Below, in pieces: positions 1 to 5,825 of a stretch of 5,844 nucleotides of DNA (position 1 is its first letter; every line of letters begins with the position of its first letter). Below the pieces are notes generated by a model that was not told where the DNA came from, made no database searches, and saw nothing but the letters and a program-made list of their open reading frames with translations. The DNA is from Anaerolineae bacterium. Lineage in GTDB: Bacteria > Chloroflexota > Anaerolineae > B4-G1 > DUEL01. Both the position numbers and the translations under genes were made by a program. The stretch is from NCBI GenBank assembly GCA_029932895.1, contig JAOZPF010000192.1, positions 1 to 5,844 of the forward strand. Reading direction: 5' to 3'.

Positions 1-2010
1 TGGGACGATTTGGATGACGCAACCGGTGATGTCTATACCGCTACCTTTGGCACAGCACCGCACCGGCAGTTCGTCGTCGAATGGTCGAATCGGCCGCACT
101 ATAATGGGGTGGGTGACGCCACCTTGGAGGTTGTCTTTGAGGAGGGGAGCAATGAACTCTACTTCCTCTATGACGACGTCGTGTTTGGCGATCCGTCCTA
201 TGACTATGGCGCTAGCGCCACGGTTGGTGTGCGCAGTACCGATACCGATGGTTATTTCACGCAATACTCGTACAACTCGCCATCGCTGCGTGATAACTAT
301 CTCATCCACTTGGTGCCCAACGGCACTACTTCCTACACCATCGCCTACGCTGGGCCGCTTTGCCATGAGCAGCACTTTGGCACCCACGTCATCACCCTGA
401 CGCTGCGGGCACTGAACGCCGGGGTGCTGACCAACACGGCCAGTGTGCATACCAATGACCACACATGTTACATAGACGGCCCGGTCACTGTCTCCGGTGC
501 TATCCCCACCTGGGACAAGGATGTCTGGATCAATGGCGTCGGCCCGCAAAACTACCTGAACTCGCCCTTTATCGTTCGCGAAGGGGATGAGGTCGCGATA
601 GTGGATCGGGTCTCTGTGCAATCCGACAACCCGGTGACATACACGCTGGGTGAGGATTATCCCGATGTGTTCCGCCTCGTCGGTCTGGATACCACGTTCG
701 GCACGGTGACGACGAGCACCAACTTTGTCGCTTGGAACGTCACCAACGGCATCACGAACACGTTCCTCGTCCTGACCAAGACCTTTATCGTCGAGAGAGG
801 GTATGACTGGATGTACGTGATGACCGAGACGCTGGACGTGGTAGATGATGGCGTGCCGGAGACGCGCATCGTCGAGTTCGAAATCCCCGCCCTGGTTTCC
901 AAGGACGGCCCGGTCGATCCCGGGAGCGGTGACGTGGTCTCTTACACCATCGTCATCCAGGCACCAGACCCGATGTACCCGCTGTTCCACTCGGTGCTCA
1001 TGACCGATGTGCTGCCGGCGGGTGTCTCCTATGCTGGCTCACTGACGGCAACGTTCGGCAATGTCTGGTACGATGTCGGGGACAATGCCGTCTACTGGAA
1101 CAATGGCCTGACAGCCTCCAGAGCACCGATACCGGCAGGGCCGGCCGCTCCATCGTCTGCCGGGCAGCGCACAAACGCTGCTCTGACCAGCTTTGTGGAG
1201 ACAGGCGGGGTGACGGTGCATCCGCACACGTCGCTGCGCCCGGAGGCCGTGCTGTGGGATCAGCCGATCAGCGCGGTGGACACGAACGCCTATGCTGACC
1301 AGGATTTCTTGAGCGCCGTCAACGATGGCTATGACATCTTTATCGCCGACGACTTTGTCAACCCCGACCCCTGGGATATCGAGACCATCTATGTGCCCGG
1401 CAATACCTGGAACCCTGGCTGTGACCTGTCCTGTGCGGACGAGCTGAACTGGGAGATCTATGTCGACGACGGTGGTGTGCCGGACGGCGACCCCTGGAGC
1501 GGCGGAGCGGTGTGGTCGGTCAGTCTGCCGCCCACCGACACGCAGGTTGCTCTCGGCCCCGGACTCAGTGGCTATCAGACGAACGTCACTTTGACGCTGG
1601 ACTCGCCAGCGCCGATACCTCCGGGACACTGGTGGCTGAGTTTCTACCCCAGTATGGCCTTTGCCAGTTGCTGCCAGTACGGTCGGCACTTGGCTGATAC
1701 GACGAACGAGGATGATGCCGTAGTCATCAACCCCGGCGGCGGCTTTGGCTTCCCCTCTACCTGGACGCCGATAACCGATGCCAGCACGTGGGGACTCACT
1801 CAACAGGATATGGCCTTCCGTCTGGAGGGTGGGCCCGGGGCGGCCGCCTCTGATGTCGTCACCATCACCTTTGACATCACTGTCACGGGATCGGGTACGA
1901 TCACCAACACCGCTCAGGTGGTGTATGACGCTATCCAGCTCGAGGCCGATTACGCTTTCACCGTTGGCGGAGCCAACATCTACCTCCCGCTGGTGATGCG
2001 TAACTACTAG
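1..2010 (+). CDS. Secreted multidomain beta-sandwich protein with DUF11-like repeats, 5'-truncated by the window edge
   Basis: The frame is open from base 1 (first codons read W-D-D-L-D-D), so the TTG at 10 is probably not a real start and the gene begins outside the window. Residues are counted from base 1. Residues 1-100 resemble a nidogen-like module of exported bacterial proteins: a WDDL opening, 'FVVEWSNRPHY', 'EEGSNELYFLYDDV', 'ATVGV'. About 103-165 ends like the second half of a DUF11 repeat ('GVLTNTASVHTND'). About 169-295 is a degenerate repeat. About 300-643 is another DUF11-like repeat ('DVLPAGVSYAGS', 'GTITNTAQVVYD') interrupted by an inserted module (about 371-612). The C-terminus 'ANIYLPLVMRNY' matches a tail common on exported Chloroflexota proteins, perhaps a surface-retention signal (inference). 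There is no catalytic motif and no transmembrane segment in the visible part; a signal peptide or enzymatic domain could lie upstream. A structural or adhesive surface role is plausible but unproven. Confidence 0.9.
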   Translation, partial: WDDLDDATGDVYTATFGTAPHRQFVVEWSNRPHYNGVGDATLEVVFEEGSNELYFLYDDVVFGDPSYDYGASATVGVRSTDTDGYFTQYSYNSPSLRDNYLIHLVPNGTTSYTIAYAGPLCHEQHFGTHVITLTLRALNAGVLTNTASVHTNDHTCYIDGPVTVSGAIPTWDKDVWINGVGPQNYLNSPFIVREGDEVAIVDRVSVQSDNPVTYTLGEDYPDVFRLVGLDTTFGTVTTSTNFVAWNVTNGITNTFLVLTKTFIVERGYDWMYVMTETLDVVDDGVPETRIVEFEIPALVSKDGPVDPGSGDVVSYTIVIQAPDPMYPLFHSVLMTDVLPAGVSYAGSLTATFGNVWYDVGDNAVYWNNGLTASRAPIPAGPAAPSSAGQRTNAALTSFVETGGVTVHPHTSLRPEAVLWDQPISAVDTNAYADQDFLSAVNDGYDIFIADDFVNPDPWDIETIYVPGNTWNPGCDLSCADELNWEIYVDDGGVPDGDPWSGGAVWSVSLPPTDTQVALGPGLSGYQTNVTLTLDSPAPIPPGHWWLSFYPSMAFASCCQYGRHLADTTNEDDAVVINPGGGFGFPSTWTPITDASTWGLTQQDMAFRLEGGPGAAASDVVTITFDITVTGSGTITNTAQVVYDAIQLEADYAFTVGGANIYLPLVMRNY

Positions 2011-2025
2011 GCGTTTCTGAAACGC
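2011..2025. repeat. Short perfect inverted repeat after the stop codon
   Basis: GCGTTTC and GAAACGC flank a single T immediately after the stop codon of the secreted protein gene. It can fold as a 6-bp stem with a 3-nt loop. It lies just before the strong terminator and may be part of the same 3' processing or termination region. Confidence 0.45.
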
Positions 2026-2032
2026 CGCTAAA

Positions 2033-2064
2033 AAAAGCGCCCGGCTGAACAGCCGGGCGCTTTT
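2033..2064 (+). terminator. Rho-independent terminator of the secreted protein gene, potentially bidirectional
   Basis: A perfect 14-bp stem pairs 2033-2046 with 2051-2064 around the loop GAAC. Its core is GCGCCCGGCT/AGCCGGGCGC, flanked by A's on the left and T's on the right. The T tract on the + strand is short (TTTTGATTTG). Seven A's at 2030-2036 give a longer T tract on the opposite strand, so it could also stop transcription coming from the right. It lies 22 bp after the stop codon of the upstream gene. Confidence 0.92.
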
Positions 2065-2066
2065 GA

Positions 2067-2477
2067 TTTGGCTTCTACACTCTGCTCACGTGCTTGCTAT
2101 GGGCTACAGGTTGTCAGCGTCGGGCCCAACTGGCTCAGGAACTCGTGTTCTTGGGAGATGGAGCGGAGTGGGTTTGGAACTTGGTGGCAGAACATTACCC
2201 AGAAGCGACACAAATTGTGGATTGGTTCCATGCTACCGAGTACATCACGCCAGTGGCAAACGGAGCATTTGCCGACCAAGACCAACGTCAAACTTGGATT
2301 CGCCAAGTACGTACTGATTTGTGGGAGGGCAATATCGTCACTCAGCGTCTCAAGGTGTCGGGTGCTATTTGGGATTTGGACAATTGCATCAAGACAGCAA
2401 AGGCTAGATCTGCTTTGTTGAGCAACCAATGGGCTACCACCGCCGCTCGGCGCGAGCACCTACCCTTGACCGCCTGA
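2067..2477 (+). pseudogene. ISKra4-family transposase fragment with N-terminal loss and internal in-frame deletion
   Basis: The open frame starts right after a stop codon in the terminator (TGA at 2064-2066); the first candidate start is TTG at 2094, with no convincing ribosome binding site. Counting from that TTG, residues 19-31 ('FLGDGAEWVWNLV') and 41-46 ('IVDWFH') are hallmark blocks of the ISKra4 transposase catalytic core, containing the first visible conserved aspartates. 'VRTDLWEGN' (72-80) is directly followed by 'IVTQRLKVSGAIWDLDN' (81-97), which normally lies near the C-terminus after the GSG-x-x-E-S block. That block, carrying a catalytic glutamate, and the N-M-R-Y region before it are absent, suggesting loss of roughly 60 codons. 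The tail (about 100-127) looks like a natural transposase C-terminus. The remnant, if translated, would be 127 residues and inactive. Confidence 0.85.
2083..2090 (+). repeat. Left copy of 8-bp direct repeat TGCTCACG bracketing the IS remnant
   Basis: TGCTCACG occurs here and identically at 2501-2508, on the two sides of the transposase remnant. It may be a target-site duplication, but the open frame continues through it and the left inverted repeat is missing, so chance cannot be excluded. Confidence 0.4.
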
Positions 2478-2500
2478 CAACAGATCGTTCGTGCACCCGG

Positions 2501-2508
2501 TGCTCACG
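2501..2508 (+). repeat. Right copy of 8-bp direct repeat TGCTCACG bracketing the IS remnant
   Basis: This is an exact match to 2083-2090 and sits two bases beyond the proposed IS right end (GTGCACCC ending at 2498). See the left copy for the caveat. Confidence 0.4.
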
Positions 2509-2514
2509 CCTCAT

Positions 2515-2543
2515 TTGCCTTTCCCGGCTGCTGGGGATAGAAT
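2515..2543 (+). promoter_or_regulatory. Predicted sigma70-like promoter of the xpt-guaA operon
   Basis: A -35 box TTGCCT (2515-2520) and a -10 box TAGAAT (2538-2543) are separated by exactly 17 bp. They match the consensus at 4 of 6 and 5 of 6 positions. Transcription would begin near 2550, giving a leader of about 50 nt before the xpt start codon. The upstream terminator (2033-2064) isolates the operon from the secreted protein gene, so a promoter is expected here. Confidence 0.65.
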
Positions 2544-2551
2544 GGGGAGTG

Positions 2552-2576
2552 CCGGCGAATGGTCGTGCCACGCCGG
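2552..2576 (+). other. Leader hairpin in the xpt 5' untranslated region
   Basis: CCGGCG (2552-2557) pairs with CGCCGG (2571-2576). After a two-base bulge (2558-2559), TGG (2560-2562) can pair with CCA-side bases 2568-2570 around a 5-nt loop. It would lie at the very start of the predicted transcript and could stabilise the mRNA or tune translation. It lacks the three-way junction and conserved core expected of a purine riboswitch. The stem is GC-rich enough that chance formation in this genome is possible. Confidence 0.35.
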
Positions 2577-2587
2577 AAACACACCAC

Positions 2588-2593
2588 GGAGGT
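2588..2593 (+). promoter_or_regulatory. Ribosome binding site of xpt
   Basis: GGAGGT lies 7 nt upstream of ATG at 2601. It decides the start in favour of 2601 over the in-frame ATG at 2559, which sits in the leader hairpin and has no such site. Confidence 0.88.
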
Positions 2594-2600
2594 AAGGCTT

Positions 2601-3173
2601 ATGGAGGAACTGGAACGCTTGATCCTAGAAGAGGGCCGCGATCTGGGGAACGGCATTCTCAAAGTGGACGGGTTCATCAATCACCAGATCAACCCGCTGC
2701 TGATGCGGCGCGCTGGCGAGGAGCTGGCGCGCCGTTTTGTTAACGCTGGGGTGACCAAAATCCTCACCGCCGAGATCTCGGGCATCGCCCCGGCGCTGAC
2801 CACCGGCATGCAGTTGGATGTCCCGGTCGTCTATGCCCGGAAGCACAAGCCGGTCACGATGATGGAGCCGGTCTATGTGGAGAGTGCCCCCTCCCATACC
2901 AAGGGGTTGGAGGTACTGTTGATGGCCTCGCCGGAATACCTGCGCGCTGGTGATCGCATTCTCATCATTGACGATTTTCTTGCCTCTGGGCAGACCATCG
3001 CCGCCCTGGTCCGGCTGGCGCACAAGGCGGGGGCGGAGCTGGTCGGCATCGGCGTCCTCATCGAGAAATCGTTCGAGGGAGGGCGGGAGGCGCTGGCCCA
3101 CCTGGGCGTGCCGATCGAATCGCTAGCCACGATCGCCGAGATGCAGGATGGGCAGATTCGGTTGGCTGGTTGA
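2601..3173 (+). CDS. xpt: Xanthine phosphoribosyltransferase
   Basis: This cytoplasmic purine-salvage enzyme transfers the phosphoribosyl group of PRPP to xanthine to form XMP. The 190-residue product aligns by eye end to end with Bacillus subtilis Xpt (about 194 residues): N-terminal 'LKVDGFINHQINPLLM' (20-35), 'SGIAPALTTGM' (60-70), 'ARKHKPVT' (79-86), the PRPP-binding loop 'ILIIDDFLASGQT' with its two acidic residues (120-132), and 'GIGVLIEKSFEGGRE' (149-163). The ATG at 2601 is chosen because GGAGGT precedes it at ideal spacing and homologues begin 'ME-L---I-EEG'. The in-frame ATG at 2559 would add 14 residues not seen in the family. It is first in a likely operon; guaA starts two bases after the stop, and GuaA uses the XMP produced here. 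No purine riboswitch, common upstream of xpt in Firmicutes, is evident. Confidence 0.95.
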   Translation: MEELERLILEEGRDLGNGILKVDGFINHQINPLLMRRAGEELARRFVNAGVTKILTAEISGIAPALTTGMQLDVPVVYARKHKPVTMMEPVYVESAPSHTKGLEVLLMASPEYLRAGDRILIIDDFLASGQTIAALVRLAHKAGAELVGIGVLIEKSFEGGREALAHLGVPIESLATIAEMQDGQIRLAG

Positions 3174-3175
3174 CG

Positions 3176-4726
3176 ATGCACGACGCCATCGCTATTCTCG
3201 ATTTTGGCTCCCAGACCACGCAGCTTGTCGCCCGGCGAATACGGGAGGCCCATGTCTATTGTGAACTCTTCCCGTGGAACACGCCGGCGGAACGGGTGCT
3301 GTCCTTGTCGCCCAGGGGGTTCATCCTTTCCGGCGGCCCCGCCTCCGTCTACGAGCAGTCCGCCCCACCTCTCCCGCCCTATGTCCTGGAGAGCGAGCAG
3401 CCCGTGCTCGGCATCTGCTATGGGATGCAACTCCTGGCCCACGCTCTCGGCGGAGAGGTAACACCCGCCGCGCGCCGGGAGTACGGCCCGGCCCAGGTCA
3501 AGTTGGTGGGAGAGACGCGCGCGTCGCACCTATTGGATCCCCTGCAAGAGCACGCCCAGGTCTGGATGAGCCACGGCGACCAGGTGAAACGGTTGCCAGC
3601 GGGATTCATCGCCCTGGCCCGCAGCGCCAACGGCTCCGTGGCGGCAATGGGCGACCCGCAACGGCGGCTCTATGGCGTCCAGTTCCACCCCGAAGTGGCC
3701 CACACCCCGGCTGGTGCCGAGGTCCTGCGCCGCTTTGCCATCTCCACCTGCGGGTGCGCTCCCACCTGGACCCCTGCCGCCTTCATTGAAGAGGCGGTGG
3801 CGGATATCGGCGCTACGGTGGGGGAAAAGCGGGTGGTGTGTGGCCTCAGTGGTGGGGTTGACTCCGCCGTCACCGCCACCCTGGTCCACCGCGCCGTCGG
3901 TGATCGGCTGGACTGTATCTTTGTCAACACCGGGATGCTACGCCGTGGAGAGCCTGAAGAGGTCGTGCGTACCTTTCGTGACCAACTGGGAATGGAGTTG
4001 GTCGCCGTGGACGCGACCGAGCTGTTTCTCTCCGCCCTGGCAGGCGTGACCGACCCCGAGCAAAAGCGCAGGATCATTGGCGAGCAGTTCATCCGCGTCT
4101 TTGAGCGGGAGGCAGAGCGGCTGGGGGCGGTCGATTTCCTGGCCCAGGGGACCCTCTATCCGGACGTCATCGAGTCGGCTGCGCCGGACCGGCCCGATGC
4201 CCGGCGGATCAAGACCCACCACAATGTCGGTGGCCTGCCACAGCGGATGAGGCTTAAACTGGTAGAACCCCTCCGTTACCTGTTCAAAGACGAGGTGAGG
4301 GCGGTGGGCGAGACCCTGGGGCTGCCCGAGGCGGTCGTCTGGCGGCAGCCCTTCCCCGGCCCGGGTCTGGCGGTGCGGGTGCTGGACGAGGTGACGTGGG
4401 AGCGGTTAGAGACCCTCCGCGCTGCCGACAGTATCATGCTGGAGGAACTAGAGCAAGCAGGCCTCTTGCGCGGGGAAACCCAGCAGGCTTTTGCCGTGCT
4501 CCTGCCGGTGCGCACCGTCGGCGTGATGGGTGATGGTCGCACCTATGGCTATGTCGTCGCCCTGCGGGCCGTCACCACCGACGACTTTATGACCGCGGAC
4601 TGGGCTAGGCTCGATCCCGACCTCCTAGCCCGCGTCAGCAACCGGATTGTGAACGAGGTCGCGCACGTCAATCGCGTCGTCTATGACATCACGTCGAAAC
4701 CGCCGGCGACGATCGAATGGGAGTAG
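3176..4726 (+). CDS. guaA: GMP synthase (glutamine-hydrolysing)
   Basis: It amidates XMP to GMP using glutamine and ATP, the last step of guanine nucleotide synthesis, in the cytoplasm. The 516-residue product has the full family layout. The N-terminal class I glutamine amidotransferase (about 4-190) shows the nucleophile in 'GICYGMQ' (Cys81) and the His171/Glu173 pair in 'QFHPEVAHT'. The ATP pyrophosphatase domain has the P-loop 'SGGVDS' (225-230) and 'FVNTGMLRRGE'. The C-terminal dimerisation/XMP-binding domain has 'KTHHNVGGLP', 'FPGPGLAVRVL' and the terminal 'DITSKPPATIEWE'. The length is close to E. coli GuaA (525). ATG at 3176 is preferred; an in-frame TTG at 3170 overlapping the xpt stop is an alternative adding two residues. 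No strong ribosome binding site precedes either, which suggests translational coupling to xpt. Confidence 0.97.
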   Translation: MHDAIAILDFGSQTTQLVARRIREAHVYCELFPWNTPAERVLSLSPRGFILSGGPASVYEQSAPPLPPYVLESEQPVLGICYGMQLLAHALGGEVTPAARREYGPAQVKLVGETRASHLLDPLQEHAQVWMSHGDQVKRLPAGFIALARSANGSVAAMGDPQRRLYGVQFHPEVAHTPAGAEVLRRFAISTCGCAPTWTPAAFIEEAVADIGATVGEKRVVCGLSGGVDSAVTATLVHRAVGDRLDCIFVNTGMLRRGEPEEVVRTFRDQLGMELVAVDATELFLSALAGVTDPEQKRRIIGEQFIRVFEREAERLGAVDFLAQGTLYPDVIESAAPDRPDARRIKTHHNVGGLPQRMRLKLVEPLRYLFKDEVRAVGETLGLPEAVVWRQPFPGPGLAVRVLDEVTWERLETLRAADSIMLEELEQAGLLRGETQQAFAVLLPVRTVGVMGDGRTYGYVVALRAVTTDDFMTADWARLDPDLLARVSNRIVNEVAHVNRVVYDITSKPPATIEWE

Positions 4727-4749
4727 CGGTGGTCCTCGTGACCGCTCGC

Positions 4750-4755
4750 AAGGAG
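4750..4755 (+). promoter_or_regulatory. Ribosome binding site of the membrane protein gene
   Basis: AAGGAG lies 8 nt upstream of ATG at 4764. It fixes the start there and excludes the upstream in-frame ATG at 4683, which lies inside guaA and would add an Arg-rich stretch of 27 residues with no counterpart in a membrane protein. Confidence 0.85.
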
Positions 4756-4763
4756 CAGGGCCA

Positions 4764-5726
4764 ATGGACTATGGATACATTCTGCAGAGAGCCTGGAAGA
4801 TCACCTGGCGGTATCGAGTGCTCTGGCTATTCGGCCTGCTATCCGGTCTGAGATACAGCTCTCAGTCCACTATCAACACAAAACATACTCTGCCCCCAGA
4901 TATACAGCGCCGAATTGTCGAGTTCACCTCCAGCCCCCACTTTGTTCTGATAGTGGTGGCCCTCTCACTCCTGGCATTGCTCATCGGCCTGGCATTGGCC
5001 CTCCTGAACGCGCTGGGGCAGGCCGCGCTGGTGGACCAAGTGAACCGGATTGAGGACGGCGACCGACCTGCCGTCGGGTTGGGCTGGGAAGCGGGCCGGC
5101 GGCACGCCTGGCGGGTGTTCCTGATCACGCTTCTGCTGGGGCTGCCAGCCCTGGTGACGATGATGACGGGGCTGATTCCCCTCTTCCTCAACCTGTTCTC
5201 GTCCGGCGTGTTCGCCGGCACCGCATCCCGCACTGCTCCCTCAACGCTCTTTGCCTGTTTTTTCCCCAGTCTCTGTTTGAGCTTGCTTCTGGTCATCCCT
5301 CTAAGCATCATCCGGCCCCTGGCGGTACGAGCCTGTGTGCTCGAAGACCGTTCCGTCTGGCAAAGCCTCACCCGGGGGTGGGAGGTCCTGCGGGTAGATC
5401 TGGGATGGATCGTTCTCTTTTGCCTTCTCCTCCTGGGCATTGGCATCGCGCTTCTCGCCGTCGTCGGCGCTCCCATGTGCTTGTTGGCCACGGCGTTCGT
5501 CGCTCCGGTTGCCTTTCTGCCGACCGCCTCCGCCGCTGGCATGGCCTGGTTGTGCGGGGCGGGGTTCCTTCTCTGGCTTGTGGAAATGGCTATCAACAGC
5601 GTGACCGCCACTTTTTTCTCTTCCTGCTGGACCATCGCTTACCGCGACCTGACCGGGCTGGGGCAAACAGGCTCGACTCCGGATGGGATGGGAGGCGGGA
5701 GTGGAGGCTTTAGCTTGGGGCTTTAG
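4764..5726 (+). CDS. Uncharacterised multi-pass integral membrane protein
   Basis: The function is not recognised. The 320-residue product opens with 'MDYGYILQRAWKITWRYRVLWLFGLLSG', a pattern typical of membrane proteins of unknown function in Chloroflexota and other bacteria, in which a short amphipathic 'AW-I-W---LW-FG' helix leads into the membrane. Hydrophobic stretches lie at about 13-29, 59-90, 114-145, 161-189, 213-256 and 258-290, suggesting six or seven membrane segments. Polar stretches at 30-58 and 91-113 would be loops. The segment 'RACVLEDRSVWQSLTRGWEVLR' (189-210, split around residue 199) is characteristic of this protein type. The C-terminal 22 residues are Gly/Ser-rich and probably disordered. 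No enzyme or transporter signature is visible. It follows guaA by 37 bp without an obvious terminator and is probably co-transcribed; a link to purine metabolism is unproven. Confidence 0.88.
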   Translation: MDYGYILQRAWKITWRYRVLWLFGLLSGLRYSSQSTINTKHTLPPDIQRRIVEFTSSPHFVLIVVALSLLALLIGLALALLNALGQAALVDQVNRIEDGDRPAVGLGWEAGRRHAWRVFLITLLLGLPALVTMMTGLIPLFLNLFSSGVFAGTASRTAPSTLFACFFPSLCLSLLLVIPLSIIRPLAVRACVLEDRSVWQSLTRGWEVLRVDLGWIVLFCLLLLGIGIALLAVVGAPMCLLATAFVAPVAFLPTASAAGMAWLCGAGFLLWLVEMAINSVTATFFSSCWTIAYRDLTGLGQTGSTPDGMGGGSGGFSLGL

Positions 5727-5731
5727 CCGGT

Positions 5732-5782
5732 TCGTGCCCGTAGTATAGGCCCTTGTGGCCGTCAGGCCGTCCACGGGCACGA
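5732..5782. repeat. Structured intergenic inverted repeat
   Basis: TCGTGCCCGT (5732-5741) and ACGGGCACGA (5773-5782) form a perfect 10-bp stem. Its 31-nt loop holds three GGCC tetramers (5748, 5757, 5765) able to form alternative small hairpins. GGGC (5775-5778) can also pair with GCCC (5783-5786), competing with the long stem. No T tract follows, so it is not a classical intrinsic terminator, although it begins only 5 bp after the stop codon of the membrane protein gene. It resembles a dispersed REP-like intergenic element; copy number cannot be judged from this window. Confidence 0.6.
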
Positions 5783-5813
5783 GCCCCTGTGCTACGAGTA
5801 TAACCCCCAAAGG

Positions 5814-5825
5814 GCTTGCGCAAGC
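5814..5825. repeat. 12-bp perfect palindrome in the 3' intergenic stretch
   Basis: GCTTGCGCAAGC is a perfect palindrome in the gene-free tail of the window. It could be a regulator binding site for a gene beyond the edge or part of the same repetitive intergenic element. Nothing else coding is seen in 5727-5844. Confidence 0.45.

Larger units (their letters stand above)
2067..2498 (+). mobile_element. Degenerate ISKra4-type insertion sequence remnant
   Basis: This stretch contains only transposase-derived sequence and is less GC-rich than the flanking genes. The right boundary is placed after GTGCACCC at 2491-2498, because ISKra4-type ends characteristically begin with GGG when read inward. 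No matching inverted repeat occurs at the left, next to the terminator, so the left end appears deleted. The total of about 430 bp is far below the length of an intact element, which is over 1 kb. It cannot be autonomous. Boundaries are approximate. Confidence 0.6.

Noticed and set aside
10..12. TTG at base 10 as the true start of the secreted protein gene
   Set aside because: The frame is open to the window edge, the preceding codons W-D-D belong to the conserved opening of the module, and no signal peptide follows the TTG.
1039..1803. Long minus-strand open frame of 254 codons opposite the secreted protein gene
   Set aside because: The translation is low-complexity Arg/Gly/Val-rich with no domain, and the + strand frame encodes a coherent beta-rich protein; it is an antisense shadow of GC-rich coding sequence.
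2097..2459. Minus-strand open frame of 120 codons across the IS remnant
   Set aside because: The + strand carries recognisable transposase motifs in the same stretch; the reverse frame has no recognisable content or start signals.
2559..2600. Upstream in-frame ATG giving Xpt a 14-residue N-terminal extension
   Set aside because: It lies inside a predicted leader hairpin without a ribosome binding site, and the ATG at 2601 has GGAGGT at 7 nt and matches the start of known Xpt proteins.
2544..2600. Purine riboswitch upstream of xpt
   Set aside because: The leader after the predicted promoter is only about 50 nt and I find no three-way junction with the conserved loop sequences; only a simple hairpin is seen.
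4725..4746. Hairpin AGCGGT/ACCGCT overlapping the guaA stop codon as a terminator
   Set aside because: The stem is only 6 bp with a 10-nt loop and no T tract, and it is followed at once by the ribosome binding site of the next gene.
4862..5635. Minus-strand open frame of 257 codons opposite the membrane protein gene
   Set aside because: The product is Arg/Ser/Thr-rich without motifs, while the + strand shows a strong ribosome binding site and clear membrane segments.
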